This document shows positions 51,346 to 59,896 of a stretch of 64,000 nucleotides of DNA, in pieces. Under the pieces are notes generated by a model. The model saw only the letters and a list, made by a program, of their open reading frames with translations. It ran no database searches and was not told the origin of the DNA. This stretch comes from Deltaproteobacteria bacterium. GTDB taxonomy: Bacteria > DRYD01. Every line of letters starts with the position of its first letter. The stretch's first letter is position 1. Location of the stretch: contig JAPYWL010000001.1 in assembly GCA_028276365.1 (NCBI GenBank), positions 1-64,000 on the forward strand, given 5' to 3'. A program made the position numbers and the translations under genes.

Positions 51346-52383
51346 TTAGAAATAAGAAAATAATTTATTTTCTAAATTGCTGAAACTATTTTTAAGTTCT
51401 TTTAAATTTACAATTAATTTGTTTTCTTTTTCAAGAATTATGTTATAATCTTTCATTTTTTTGATACTTCTTATTATTACTTCATATGAAATCCCTAAGA
51501 AATTAGCAATTTTTTTAATAGGTAGATTTAATTGATAAATAAGATTATTTTCATTATTATATTCAGGATAATCTTGAATATTTTTTAAATCTATTTTATA
51601 ATAATTTTTTAAGTAAAAATAAATAAAAAATAAGAGTTTATTGTAGCTATCTAAGTTTCTTAAATTTAGTTCTGTTATAATGCTTTGTTGGTGTTTATTT
51701 AAGATATATTTATAAAATATTTTTTTTAAGATAAAATCTGATTTTGGAAGTAAAAAGATGGTTGATTTTTCCCTAAATAATATGTTTATTTTTAATTTTT
51801 CATTAAAAATAAGAGGGAAATAGATAATGTCATAGGGAAATATAAAATCTATTATTAAATCTTTATAAGGGTTATAATAATATCCAAAACCATTAATCAA
51901 GAAAACAATATTATTACTAAATATTTCATCATTTATACTAATTTCAAGTAATCTTTTTAATTTTTTTTTCTGTAAATTTTTATAAAAATAATCTTCTATC
52001 TCTTTTATATTTTTTGGATCCTTTTCATCTAAGAACGTTGCTATATTATCTATCAATTTTTTTAGTAATTCTAAATCTTCTTGATTTGATTTATTTTTGT
52101 TTATTTTTTTATGTATTTTGGTTTCTTTGTATTTTTTAGGTTTATCTACTTTTTTGTTAATGGTTTCTTTTTTTAGCAATTTAGGAGTATCTATTTGGGG
52201 GGGTACGTTTATAGGTTTAGTTTCAATTGCTAATGAACTATTTTCAATATTTTCATAATTTTCATTTGTTTTTGTGGAATTTAATTCAGGATTATCTTCT
52301 TCTAAATCTATATCTAAGTCAAAAATGAAATCAAGAATAGGATCTTGTTTTTTATTTTTATTTTTACTATTTCCTTTATTCAT
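51346..52383 (-). CDS. Crp/Fnr-family regulator with a long disordered N-terminus
   Basis: 345 residues. The C-terminal 70 residues form a winged helix of the Crp type: LPIKKIANFLGISYEVIIRSIKKMKDYNIILEKENKLIV (key parts IANFLGISYEVIIRSIKKM). Before it, about residues 150-250 have the strand pattern of a cyclic-nucleotide-type sensor (IVFLINGFGYYYNP, DIIYFPLIF, TIFLLPKSDF), without obvious phosphate-binding residues or Fe-S cysteines. Residues 1-110 are Lys/Asn/Glu-rich and probably disordered, a large addition compared with normal Crp proteins of about 220. It is the last gene of the right-hand - strand run. Ligand and targets are unknown. Confidence 0.7.
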   Translation of the reverse strand: MNKGNSKNKNKKQDPILDFIFDLDIDLEEDNPELNSTKTNENYENIENSSLAIETKPINVPPQIDTPKLLKKETINKKVDKPKKYKETKIHKKINKNKSNQEDLELLKKLIDNIATFLDEKDPKNIKEIEDYFYKNLQKKKLKRLLEISINDEIFSNNIVFLINGFGYYYNPYKDLIIDFIFPYDIIYFPLIFNEKLKINILFREKSTIFLLPKSDFILKKIFYKYILNKHQQSIITELNLRNLDSYNKLLFFIYFYLKNYYKIDLKNIQDYPEYNNENNLIYQLNLPIKKIANFLGISYEVIIRSIKKMKDYNIILEKENKLIVNLKELKNSFSNLENKLFSYF

Positions 52384-52412
52384 GCTTTTTAGCTTAAGTT
52401 TTTGTTTATATA

Positions 52413-52979
52413 CTAATCTTTTTTTATAAATAACAATTTTAATAAAATTTTCCTTATATATATGTTATCCTTTAGCAAAATATCTCCTTGTAAATAAATA
52501 AAAAGGTAAATATAGTTTTTTTTTACTTCTATAAGATCTAATTTAAAATTCTCTATATTTTTTTCTTGAATTTTTTTTTCATTTATCTCTAGATTAATTA
52601 TTTGGGATGTGTTTAAGTTATAGACTAATTTTAGCGTTATAAATTCATATGGGATTTTATATAGCTTCATATTAGGAATATAATTATTAGTTATAACTTT
52701 TCCTTCTAAATAAATAAGATTTTGAATTATTTTTATTTTACTTTCTGATCTTCCGTAAAATTGAGTGTTAATTTTATTTAAAGTTTTATCATAAAAATTA
52801 AACATTATAATTTGATTTTTAAATGATGGTAATTCAGTTAAAGAATAATAATTCCCACTTTCTAAATTAATTATTTTTTTATCGTTATGAAAAAAATAAT
52901 TGAAAACTAAAAAATATATTAATAAGATTATAAAAAAAATAAATATTAAAATTATTGAGCTATTGTTTTTGTTTTCCAT
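52413..52979 (-). CDS. Single-pass membrane protein of unknown function
   Basis: 188 residues, not recognised. One N-terminal helix (about residues 9-29, ILIFIFFIILLIYFLVFNYF) anchors it, leaving a beta-rich outer domain of about 150 residues. The pattern IIMFNFYDKTLNKINTQFYG and NLIYLEGKVITNN faintly recalls LptC-like proteins of the lipopolysaccharide transport bridge. The match is too weak to assign. It lies between the WecA/TagO-type transferase (3 bases) and the Crp-like gene (29 bases), so a role linked to envelope glycans is conceivable. Confidence 0.5.
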   Translation of the reverse strand: MENKNNSSIILIFIFFIILLIYFLVFNYFFHNDKKIINLESGNYYSLTELPSFKNQIIMFNFYDKTLNKINTQFYGRSESKIKIIQNLIYLEGKVITNNYIPNMKLYKIPYEFITLKLVYNLNTSQIINLEINEKKIQEKNIENFKLDLIEVKKNYIYLFIYLQGDILLKDNIYIRKILLKLLFIKKD

Positions 52980-52982
52980 TAT

Positions 52983-53954
52983 TTACTTAGCAATTGATAT
53001 AACTAAAATAGATAGTAATAATGTGATTAAATAAAATATAATAGCTGTTTGTTTTTGAGATAAACCAGATTTTAATAGTATATGATGTAAATGCTCTTTA
53101 TCGGGTTTGAATATGGGTTGTTTTTTTATTAATCTTCTTATTATAGCCAATGTAGTGTCTAAAATAGGTAAAGCAAATATTAAGATTGGTATAATAAATG
53201 AAATAATAGTAGCTTTTTTGAAGTATCCTAATATGGATATAACTGCCATAAATAAACCTATAAATAAGCTACCTGTGTCTCCTAAAAAAATCTTTGCAGG
53301 ATTAAAATTATATCTTAAAAACGCTAATAAAGCTCCAGCTAAAGAAAAAATAATTATAGCTAACACAGTTTGTCCATTTATTATAGCTAATATCCCCAGA
53401 GTTATAGATATTATAAATGCTACTCCACTTAATAATCCATCTAATCCATCTAATAAATTTATAGCATTCATTAATCCTACTACCCATAAAATTGTAAATA
53501 TATAACTAATTATTTCATTTAATGAAATTATTGTACTATTAAAAGTAAAAAATTCTACTTTAGTGCCTGTAAAAAACAATATATTAGCTATAAGTATTTG
53601 AATAAGCAGCTTTTTTATAGCACTTAAATCTTTTATATCGTCTAATATACCTGTTATTAATATTATTATAAAAGATAAAATTAAGCCTACTATTTGAGTA
53701 AATTTATATTTGAAATACTTTAGTACTAAAAAATTAGGATCAAATATATATAAAGAAGCTAAATAGAGTAAAGAAGTAAAAAGAACACTAATTATAATTG
53801 ATAATCCACCTATTCTAGGAATAGGTTCTTTATGAATTTTCCTTATATCTGGTTTATCTACTATATTATATTTATTTGCTAATTTTATTACAAATGGGGT
53901 AGTTATTAAACATATTACTAAAGATGTTAAAAAAACTAGAAAGTATATTGTCAT
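52983..53954 (-). CDS. WecA/TagO-type UDP-sugar:undecaprenyl-phosphate sugar-1-phosphate transferase
   Basis: 323 residues with about ten membrane helices. It starts surface glycan synthesis by loading a sugar phosphate on undecaprenyl phosphate. DIRKIHKEPIPRIGGLSI, LDDIKDLSAIKKLLIQ, MNAINLLDGLDGLLSG, IFLGDTGSLFIGL and KEHLHHILLKSG are the family motifs, with the catalytic Asp residues. HLHH near the C-terminus marks the WecA/TagO/RgpG branch and separates it from MraY (12346-13332). It is 3 bases from the next gene and 6 from rpiB, so it is clearly in an operon. The sugar is probably GlcNAc. Confidence 0.9.
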   Translation of the reverse strand: MTIYFLVFLTSLVICLITTPFVIKLANKYNIVDKPDIRKIHKEPIPRIGGLSIIISVLFTSLLYLASLYIFDPNFLVLKYFKYKFTQIVGLILSFIIILITGILDDIKDLSAIKKLLIQILIANILFFTGTKVEFFTFNSTIISLNEIISYIFTILWVVGLMNAINLLDGLDGLLSGVAFIISITLGILAIINGQTVLAIIIFSLAGALLAFLRYNFNPAKIFLGDTGSLFIGLFMAVISILGYFKKATIISFIIPILIFALPILDTTLAIIRRLIKKQPIFKPDKEHLHHILLKSGLSQKQTAIIFYLITLLLSILVISIAK

Positions 53955-53960
53955 AAATTA

Positions 53961-54425
53961 CTAATACTCTTCTTCTATTTGAGTTATTTTAATTATTCTA
54001 TTTAAGTGTCTATTACCTTCAAATTCAGTTTTAATAAAGGTATCTACTATATCTTTAGCTAATTCAAAACCTATTATTCTTTGACCTAAGCACAAGATAT
54101 TAGCGTTATTATGTTGTCTAGCTAGTTTAGCAGTAGTTGAATTATAACATAATGCTGCTCTTATCCCCTTTATTTTATTAGCAGCTATTGACATACCTAT
54201 ACCTGTACCACATATTAATATCCCTATTGAATCTTCTTCTTTTAAAACATTTAAACTAACTTCTTTAGCATAATCAGGATAATCACAACTTTCATAACTA
54301 TCTGTTCCTACATTTATAACTTCTATTTCCTGGTAATTATTTTTTAAAAAATTAATTAAAAAATCCTTAAGATCCTTACCTGCATGATCGTTTCCTATAA
54401 ATATTTTCTTTACTTTTTTATTCAT
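53961..54425 (-). CDS. rpiB: Ribose-5-phosphate isomerase B
   Basis: Interconverts ribose-5-phosphate and ribulose-5-phosphate. FIGNDHAGKDLKDFLINFL opens the protein (family GsDHaG). SCDYPDYAKEVSLNV, GILICGTGIGMSIAANKIKGIRAALCYN with the catalytic Cys, RQHNNANILCLGQRIIG, and a short C-terminal helix follow. Length 154 is normal. It lies 6 bases upstream of the WecA/TagO-type gene and 31 after the GNAT gene, with no clear Shine-Dalgarno. An allose or galactose-6-phosphate isomerase of the same fold is possible but less likely. Confidence 0.94.
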   Translation of the reverse strand: MNKKVKKIFIGNDHAGKDLKDFLINFLKNNYQEIEVINVGTDSYESCDYPDYAKEVSLNVLKEEDSIGILICGTGIGMSIAANKIKGIRAALCYNSTTAKLARQHNNANILCLGQRIIGFELAKDIVDTFIKTEFEGNRHLNRIIKITQIEEEY

Positions 54426-54456
54426 ATTAACTACAAATTAATAGAATGTTATTTAA

Positions 54457-55002
54457 TTATAAGTAATCAGAAATGTTTTTAAGATAATCTTCTTTTGTGA
54501 TTTTTAGGTAAAATTTTTGATTATCTTGATTATATATTTTAAATCCTGCTTTCTCAAAACATCTTTTAGCTGGAACATTAAAAATAGCAGTATCTAATAT
54601 AATTTGAGTAACATATTTATATTCTTCAAAGATTAATTTAATTATTTTTTTCATACTAATTGTACCAATGTTTTGGTTCCATAATTTTTTATCACCTATT
54701 ACTATTCCTAATCTAATTGTATCATTACTCTCAAAAGCTAATTGTATAAACCCAATTGTTTTATTATTATATTTAATAGCTTTAAAATTAGATTTATTTA
54801 AAAACATGGTTTTCTTAAGTTTTGATACGTTTTCTTGAACTTGTTTAGTAATTTCTACTACCCCAAATGCTTTTTTTACTATTTCATCATCTTCTAAGTA
54901 TTTAAAAAAAATAAAAATATCTACTATATTTGAATTTTTCAATTCTATTTCCTCGGGTAAAATTTTTTTTATTCTTTCTAACATATTAAAACTAAATAAC
55001 AT
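54457..55002 (-). CDS. GNAT-family N-acetyltransferase
   Basis: 181 residues. The acetyl-CoA fold is visible from about residue 70: FKAIKYNNKTIGFIQLAFES, IRLGIVIGDKKLWNQNIGTISMKKIIKLIFEE (the Q/R-x-x-G-x-G/A loop is QNIGTI), VTQIILDTAIFNVPAKRCFEKAGFKIYNQ with the typical N--A---(Y/F)EKaGF ending. The first 65 residues are unrelated helices. The RimJ/RimL-like subgroup that acetylates ribosomal protein N-termini fits best, but the substrate cannot be read. It lies 6 bases after the FolD-like gene. Confidence 0.85.
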   Translation of the reverse strand: MLFSFNMLERIKKILPEEIELKNSNIVDIFIFFKYLEDDEIVKKAFGVVEITKQVQENVSKLKKTMFLNKSNFKAIKYNNKTIGFIQLAFESNDTIRLGIVIGDKKLWNQNIGTISMKKIIKLIFEEYKYVTQIILDTAIFNVPAKRCFEKAGFKIYNQDNQKFYLKITKEDYLKNISDYL

Positions 55003-55008
55003 TGAAAT

Positions 55009-55917
55009 TTAGATAACATTTGCTCTAAGTAAGTTTTTATATAGATTAAGTAAAGCAGCGTAATTACAGATCCTACCTATCCCGTTTGGTACAATTGATA
55101 CCCCTTGAGCTTTATTTATTAAATCATTTAAATTAACATCACCATATATTTTATTATCATAAACTTCAAAACCTACATCAATAACATAAGCACCATTCTT
55201 TATATAATCTTTATTTACTAAATTAATTACTCCTGTTGAACTTATTAAAATATCTCCTATTTGACTTTTGTTTTTTATATCTTTGGTATATTTATTAAAT
55301 AAGTAAATACTTGATCCAAATTTTAAAAACATTGCACCTATTGAAAAACCTGTATATAAACTATTCCCTAATATAACTATATCTTTTTTAATATAGTCAA
55401 TATTATAGTAATCCAACATTATTTTAACAGCATTTGCTACTGACGGAATTATAACTTCATCCAAATTATTACTATCCTTTGATAAAAATTCATAGTAATT
55501 TATAGGATTTAAACAATCAATATCTTGGTACCTATTTATTTTTAAAAATATTTCAACTTGATATTCTTTATAACTTGGAGGTAATGGTAATTCTATATTT
55601 ATACCTATTGTATCTTTTTCATTGCTTATTTTACTAATTAATTCTATAAAATCTTTTACTTTTATAATATTGGGATTTATTTCTATTAATTTGGAATTAA
55701 TTAACGAATTTTTTGTTTTTATATTATGAAATATTCTTTGCTGATTTTTTGAAAAATAATTATTTTTTGAAGTAGTAAAATAAATTATATAAACATACTT
55801 ATCTTCATAATTGAAATTAACCTTCTCAAATTTTTTTAATAGCTCTTGTTTGTAATTCTTTATAAAATCTGCATTTAATATTTTTGTTTCTATTTTATTG
55901 GTCATTAATTCATTCAT
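55009..55917 (-). CDS. Highly divergent FolD (methylene-THF dehydrogenase/cyclohydrolase) homologue
   Basis: 302 residues with the two-domain FolD layout. Recognisable blocks: TIGINIELPLPPSYKE (family GixVQLPLP), QDIDCLNPIN (family KDVDG), VILGNSLYTGFSIGAMFL (family ViGrSxiVGkPxa-lL), GDILISSTG, YVIDVGF with GDVN, and VSIVPNGIGRICNYAALLNLY (family itPVPGGVGPMT--mLl-N). Many near-invariant residues differ: the VQLPLP Gln is Glu109, the PCTP block is PSVA, VPGGVGPMT is VPNGIGRIC, and the catalytic Lys of the YxxxK motif has no clear match. Either this is the organism's FolD after unusual drift, or it has changed activity. glyA, gcvT and gcvPB in the window need this step. Confidence 0.65.
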   Translation of the reverse strand: MNELMTNKIETKILNADFIKNYKQELLKKFEKVNFNYEDKYVYIIYFTTSKNNYFSKNQQRIFHNIKTKNSLINSKLIEINPNIIKVKDFIELISKISNEKDTIGINIELPLPPSYKEYQVEIFLKINRYQDIDCLNPINYYEFLSKDSNNLDEVIIPSVANAVKIMLDYYNIDYIKKDIVILGNSLYTGFSIGAMFLKFGSSIYLFNKYTKDIKNKSQIGDILISSTGVINLVNKDYIKNGAYVIDVGFEVYDNKIYGDVNLNDLINKAQGVSIVPNGIGRICNYAALLNLYKNLLRANVI

Positions 55918-55948
55918 TTTTTTTATTATTTTAATTTTTATTCAAATT

Positions 55949-56767
55949 TTAATTTTTATTCAAATCTATTTGTTTGTAATTTGAAGGTATTTCAAAATAT
56001 TTTTTATTATATTCAATAAATTTTATTTCTTTTAGTAAGGTTGTAGATGATAATTTATCATTTTCAAATAAATTATATTTTATAGGTATGTTTTCTTTAG
56101 AAACTTTAGAAGCTAATTTATTCCCTAAATCATTAAAATTATTAAATTTATTAAATAAATTAGATTCCAAGTATAACTTTTTGAAATTTTCTTGATCTTT
56201 AGATGAAATTAATTTCTTATAATTTAGTGTATATAATTCTATTAATTTTTTATTATTATAAAAAACAGAATATTTTTCACAAACTAAATTACCGACTTTT
56301 TCATTACCTTCTTTTTTTATAGTTGAATTATTTATTATTTCTTTTATTTGTTTTTCTGAACTTAGAAAAGTATCTATATTTTCTTGGGGAATTATAGCAT
56401 AAACTTTTTGGATATTATCTATAATATAAATATTTAATTTGTTGCTATTATCATCTATAATAATACTTGTATCTGTTACTATTTGATTATTTGATAATTC
56501 CATTGCATTAATTTTTATTTTATTTTCTGATATGTAAAAATCTACTGTATTTTTAATATCTTGTTGATAGTTTTCAGTATTTTCAGGTAATTTTGTGTCT
56601 TGAGGTGATTTTAAATCTAAAGTGTCCATAATATAATTAGTTTCTAATTTATAATATAACACTATATTGTTACTTTCAGAATAAATAAAAATAATTGAAA
56701 ATATAATTGTAACTAAGAAAGAAAAAATAGCTAAAAAAGAAAGATGTAATTTATTTTTATTTTTCAT
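55949..56767 (-). CDS. Exported protein resembling DUF4412
   Basis: 272 residues with an N-terminal signal or anchor (about residues 8-28, FLAIFSFLVTIIFSIIFIY). The outer part is beta-rich: INAMELSNNQIVTDTSIIIDD, KLNIYIIDNIQKVYAIIP, KVGNLVCEKYSVFYNNKKLIELYTLNY (compare V-G--C-kY-v------e-w), and FEIPSNYKQIDL at the end. This is the layout of DUF4412/LolA-like lipid- or protein-binding beta half-barrels. No function is known. It lies 4 bases after hemH, suggesting co-translation, and 31 before the FolD-like gene. Confidence 0.55.
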   Translation of the reverse strand: MKNKNKLHLSFLAIFSFLVTIIFSIIFIYSESNNIVLYYKLETNYIMDTLDLKSPQDTKLPENTENYQQDIKNTVDFYISENKIKINAMELSNNQIVTDTSIIIDDNSNKLNIYIIDNIQKVYAIIPQENIDTFLSSEKQIKEIINNSTIKKEGNEKVGNLVCEKYSVFYNNKKLIELYTLNYKKLISSKDQENFKKLYLESNLFNKFNNFNDLGNKLASKVSKENIPIKYNLFENDKLSSTTLLKEIKFIEYNKKYFEIPSNYKQIDLNKN

Positions 56768-56770
56768 TTT

Positions 56771-57667
56771 TTATCCCCTTTTTTCTATTAAACTTATTAA
56801 ACACTTTATAAAGATATCATTATCATTTAATAATTCTATTCTATAAAAATTAATTCCTTTTTTTAAGACGTTTTCTTTTAAAACTATATCAATGTCATAT
56901 AAAACTTCCAAATGATCATTAATAAATCCAATTGGACAACTTATAACAGTTTCTATTGAGCTGTCTAGTTCTTCTACTATTTCTAATATATCAGGACCTA
57001 ACCACTTTTCCTTAGCATAACTGGGAATACTTTGATAACCTATAGCATATTTAATTATACCTATTTCTTTCACTAATTTCTCTACTATTTCTTTTATTTG
57101 AATAATATAAATATCATTTTGTTCTAGTATTCTATAAGGCAGACTATGGAAACTGAATAAAAATAAAACTTTATCATCTATTTTCAAATTGTTGCTTTTT
57201 AAGACTTTAAATATATTTTCTTTAAAACCATTAATTAAATATTCATTTAAGTGATAACCATATATGTAATTAAATTTTATTTTTTCACTTTTTGTTCTTT
57301 CAAAATAATCTTTAATATTATAATTTGAATAATATGGAGATAAAATAATAGCATAAGATTCAGTAATATTATCTTGTTCCATTTGCTTTACAACTTCTTC
57401 TATATAAGGATTAATATGTTTAAAAGCTAGATAAACTTTATATAAATTAGGGTATTTTTTATCTAATTCAGTTTGAAGTTTTTTAGCTAATGATAAAGAT
57501 ATATCATTTAGAGGGCTTTTTCCCCCTATTTTTATATATTTTTCTTTTAATTCTTCAAGTAGTTCTTTAGTTAATTCTTTTCCTTTTAAGATATGTCTAT
57601 AGTATCTTTCTACATCATCTAAAGTATAAATAGTTCCATAACTTAGTAATAAAATTCCTTTTTTCAT
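56771..57667 (-). CDS. hemH: Ferrochelatase
   Basis: Inserts ferrous iron in the porphyrin ring in the last or next-to-last step of heme synthesis. GILLLSYGTIYTLDDVERYYRHI opens the protein (family GvllmayGtp-s-ddie-yy-hi). IGGKSPLNDISLSLAKKLQ, FLFSFHSLPYRIL with the metal-binding His, SYAKEKWLGPDILEIVEEL and CPIGFINDHLEVLYDIDIV with the second key Glu follow. Length 298 is typical. A HemY-type oxidase is 55 kb away. No hemE or hemN is in the window. Confidence 0.94.
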   Translation of the reverse strand: MKKGILLLSYGTIYTLDDVERYYRHILKGKELTKELLEELKEKYIKIGGKSPLNDISLSLAKKLQTELDKKYPNLYKVYLAFKHINPYIEEVVKQMEQDNITESYAIILSPYYSNYNIKDYFERTKSEKIKFNYIYGYHLNEYLINGFKENIFKVLKSNNLKIDDKVLFLFSFHSLPYRILEQNDIYIIQIKEIVEKLVKEIGIIKYAIGYQSIPSYAKEKWLGPDILEIVEELDSSIETVISCPIGFINDHLEVLYDIDIVLKENVLKKGINFYRIELLNDNDIFIKCLISLIEKRG

Positions 57668-57677
57668 ATATAATTAA

Positions 57678-58271
57678 TTAAAAACTCCTTTCTTTAAACT
57701 CTCCTGTATTATAATCATAGTATCCTATTTTTTTTACTTGTATTTTAATAGGATAATTATCTTGATAAAGATAATAAGGATCATAGTAATTATAATAATA
57801 AGTTGAATAACTTTGAGAATTAGAATAATAAAAATTGGAATAATTTGAGTAATTAGAATGTCTTGAAGAATTTGAAGATTTAAAGCTTATAGAATTTGAA
57901 GATTTGTAATAATCATTAAAAAAAAGATTATAATAAACATAGGAAGGATAGCAAATTGTTTTATACTTTTGTATATAATTACTTGAAGTATTAGAATTAT
58001 ATATAGGATATAATTCAACTGCTCTTATAGGATAAAGAGCATTTGAATGATTATAATTAGTATCGTTACTTTTATATTCTACATACTTATATGTAATGCA
58101 TATGTTATTAGGATAGTAATTATTTAAACAATAGCTTCTTATATAATTACTATTTTTTGATTTAGCAAGAGAATAATCTTTTAAATAAAACATTATAAAT
58201 GATAATATTAAAATAAATATATATAAATCAATTTTTAATTTTATTTTATTTACTTTATTTATTTTACTCAT
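57678..58271 (-). CDS. Exported Tyr/Ser/Asn-rich protein
   Basis: 197 residues, not recognised. A hydrophobic signal (about residues 13-31) is followed by about 165 outer residues with very high Tyr, Ser and Asn content, for example SNYSNYSNFYYSNSQSYSTY and YYNYYDPYYLYQDNYP. Three cysteines lie in the first half. The last 20 residues (KKIGYYDYNTGEFKE) look structured. Such composition suggests a surface or fibrous protein. The Shine-Dalgarno GGGTAGGA precedes the ATG. It sits between gcvPB and hemH with 10 bases to hemH. Confidence 0.6.
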   Translation of the reverse strand: MSKINKVNKIKLKIDLYIFILILSFIMFYLKDYSLAKSKNSNYIRSYCLNNYYPNNICITYKYVEYKSNDTNYNHSNALYPIRAVELYPIYNSNTSSNYIQKYKTICYPSYVYYNLFFNDYYKSSNSISFKSSNSSRHSNYSNYSNFYYSNSQSYSTYYYNYYDPYYLYQDNYPIKIQVKKIGYYDYNTGEFKERSF

Positions 58272-58363
58272 TTTTCCTACCCCTACTTCTTACTATTTAC
58301 TTTATTTATTTAATTTTTTAAAGATATTGAATAAATAGTAAATAAATATTGGTTAAATAATTG

Positions 58364-59860
58364 TTAATAAATAATGGATTTGATAGTAGGTTTAGGTTCT
58401 CTTGAAGCTAAAGCATCATTTATTCTTTTTACAGGAGTAGTTAATGGAGCTTCCTTTAATATTTCTGGATTTGTTTCTATTTCTTTGATTACATTTTCAA
58501 AAGATTTTACAAAATTATCTAAGCTTTCTAAACTTTCTGTTTCTGTAGGTTCTATCATTAAACATTCCTCTACAATTAATGGGAAATAAACAGTTGGAGG
58601 ATGTACATTATAATCTAATAACCTTTTAGCTATATCAAAAGCTTTTATTCCCTTTGATTTATAGTTAGAAGCAGATAATACAAACTCATGACAACAGAAA
58701 CCCTTATATAAATCTACAAAATAATTTTTTAATCTTAATTTTAAATAATTAGCATTTAATACACTATTTTCAGCTACTTTATTTATTTGATTCCCATAGC
58801 TTAATATATAATTCAGTGCTCTAATTAAAACTAAAATATTTCCCCAAAAATCCCTTATCATTCCTATACTATCTGGGTAATCAAAATCTAAATTAAATAC
58901 ATTATTTTTTAGAGAAATTCTAGGGATAGGTAAAAAAGGAGCTAAAAACTCTTTTACAGCAATGGGACCACTGCCTGGACCCCCTGAGCCATGCGGAGTA
59001 GAAAAAGTTTTGTGTAAATTAAGATGTAACATATCAAAACCCATATCCCCAGGTTTTAATTTACCTATTATTGCATTAAAATTTGCACCATCATAATACG
59101 TTAATATATCATTTTCTTTACATATTTTAGTAATTAATTCTATATTTTTTTCATATATTCCTAATGTATTTGGATTAGTTATCATAAATACAGCTATATT
59201 TTCTTTGTTTTGATTAATATAATCTGTTAAATCCTGTAAATCAATTTGTCCTAAGGTATTACTTTTTATAGTTTTTACTTCAAAATTAGCCATTGTAGCT
59301 GATGCGGGATTGGTACCATGTGCACTGTCTGGAATTAATACTATCTTTTTTCTATTTTTATCTCTGTATTTTTTTTCAAAATATTTTTTAGCAATTAATA
59401 AAGAAGCATACTCTCCATGTGCTCCTGCTGCTGGTAATAAACTAACTTCATCCATTCCTACTAATTCCTTTATGTAATTTTCTAATTCTTTTAATATTTT
59501 TAAAATCCCTTGGATATTTTCTTTATTTTCCAAAGGATGTAAATTTAATAACCTTTTATCCTTAGCTATATAATCATTTATTTTGGGATTATATTTCATT
59601 GTACAAGAACCTAATGGATAGATACCTACATCTATCGCCCAGTTTTTTCTACTTAAATTAGTAAAGTGTCTAACAACTGTTAATTCATCTAAATTAGGAT
59701 AAGTTAAATCATCTCTTACTTTATTTAATATTTTTGATTTATCATTTATATTAGCTTGTAAAAATTCTATTAGATTATCATTTATATAATTTGAAGCTAA
59801 ATTATTGGTTTTAAAAAAATTAATTATTTCACTTAAGCCTTTTTCTTGATTTAGTAACAT
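58364..59860 (-). CDS. gcvPB: Glycine dehydrogenase (decarboxylating) subunit 2
   Basis: The PLP-binding half of the P protein in organisms where it is split in two. It decarboxylates glycine and passes the aminomethyl group to the H protein. VDVGIYPLGSCTMKYNPKIND (here AIDVGIYPLGSCTMKYNP), VSLLPAAGAHGEYASLL, IPDSAHGTNPASATMANF, and HLNLHKTFSTPHGSGGPGSGPIAV with the PLP Lys are all standard. MIEPTETESLESLDNF is near the end. 498 residues, normal. The subunit 1 gene normally lies just upstream; here that place is taken by the propeller-like gene, so gcvPA is elsewhere. Confidence 0.96.
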   Translation of the reverse strand: MLLNQEKGLSEIINFFKTNNLASNYINDNLIEFLQANINDKSKILNKVRDDLTYPNLDELTVVRHFTNLSRKNWAIDVGIYPLGSCTMKYNPKINDYIAKDKRLLNLHPLENKENIQGILKILKELENYIKELVGMDEVSLLPAAGAHGEYASLLIAKKYFEKKYRDKNRKKIVLIPDSAHGTNPASATMANFEVKTIKSNTLGQIDLQDLTDYINQNKENIAVFMITNPNTLGIYEKNIELITKICKENDILTYYDGANFNAIIGKLKPGDMGFDMLHLNLHKTFSTPHGSGGPGSGPIAVKEFLAPFLPIPRISLKNNVFNLDFDYPDSIGMIRDFWGNILVLIRALNYILSYGNQINKVAENSVLNANYLKLRLKNYFVDLYKGFCCHEFVLSASNYKSKGIKAFDIAKRLLDYNVHPPTVYFPLIVEECLMIEPTETESLESLDNFVKSFENVIKEIETNPEILKEAPLTTPVKRINDALASREPKPTIKSIIY

Positions 59861-59896
59861 TTTAAATCAACTCTTTCTCCCCCTTTTTAAATTTTC

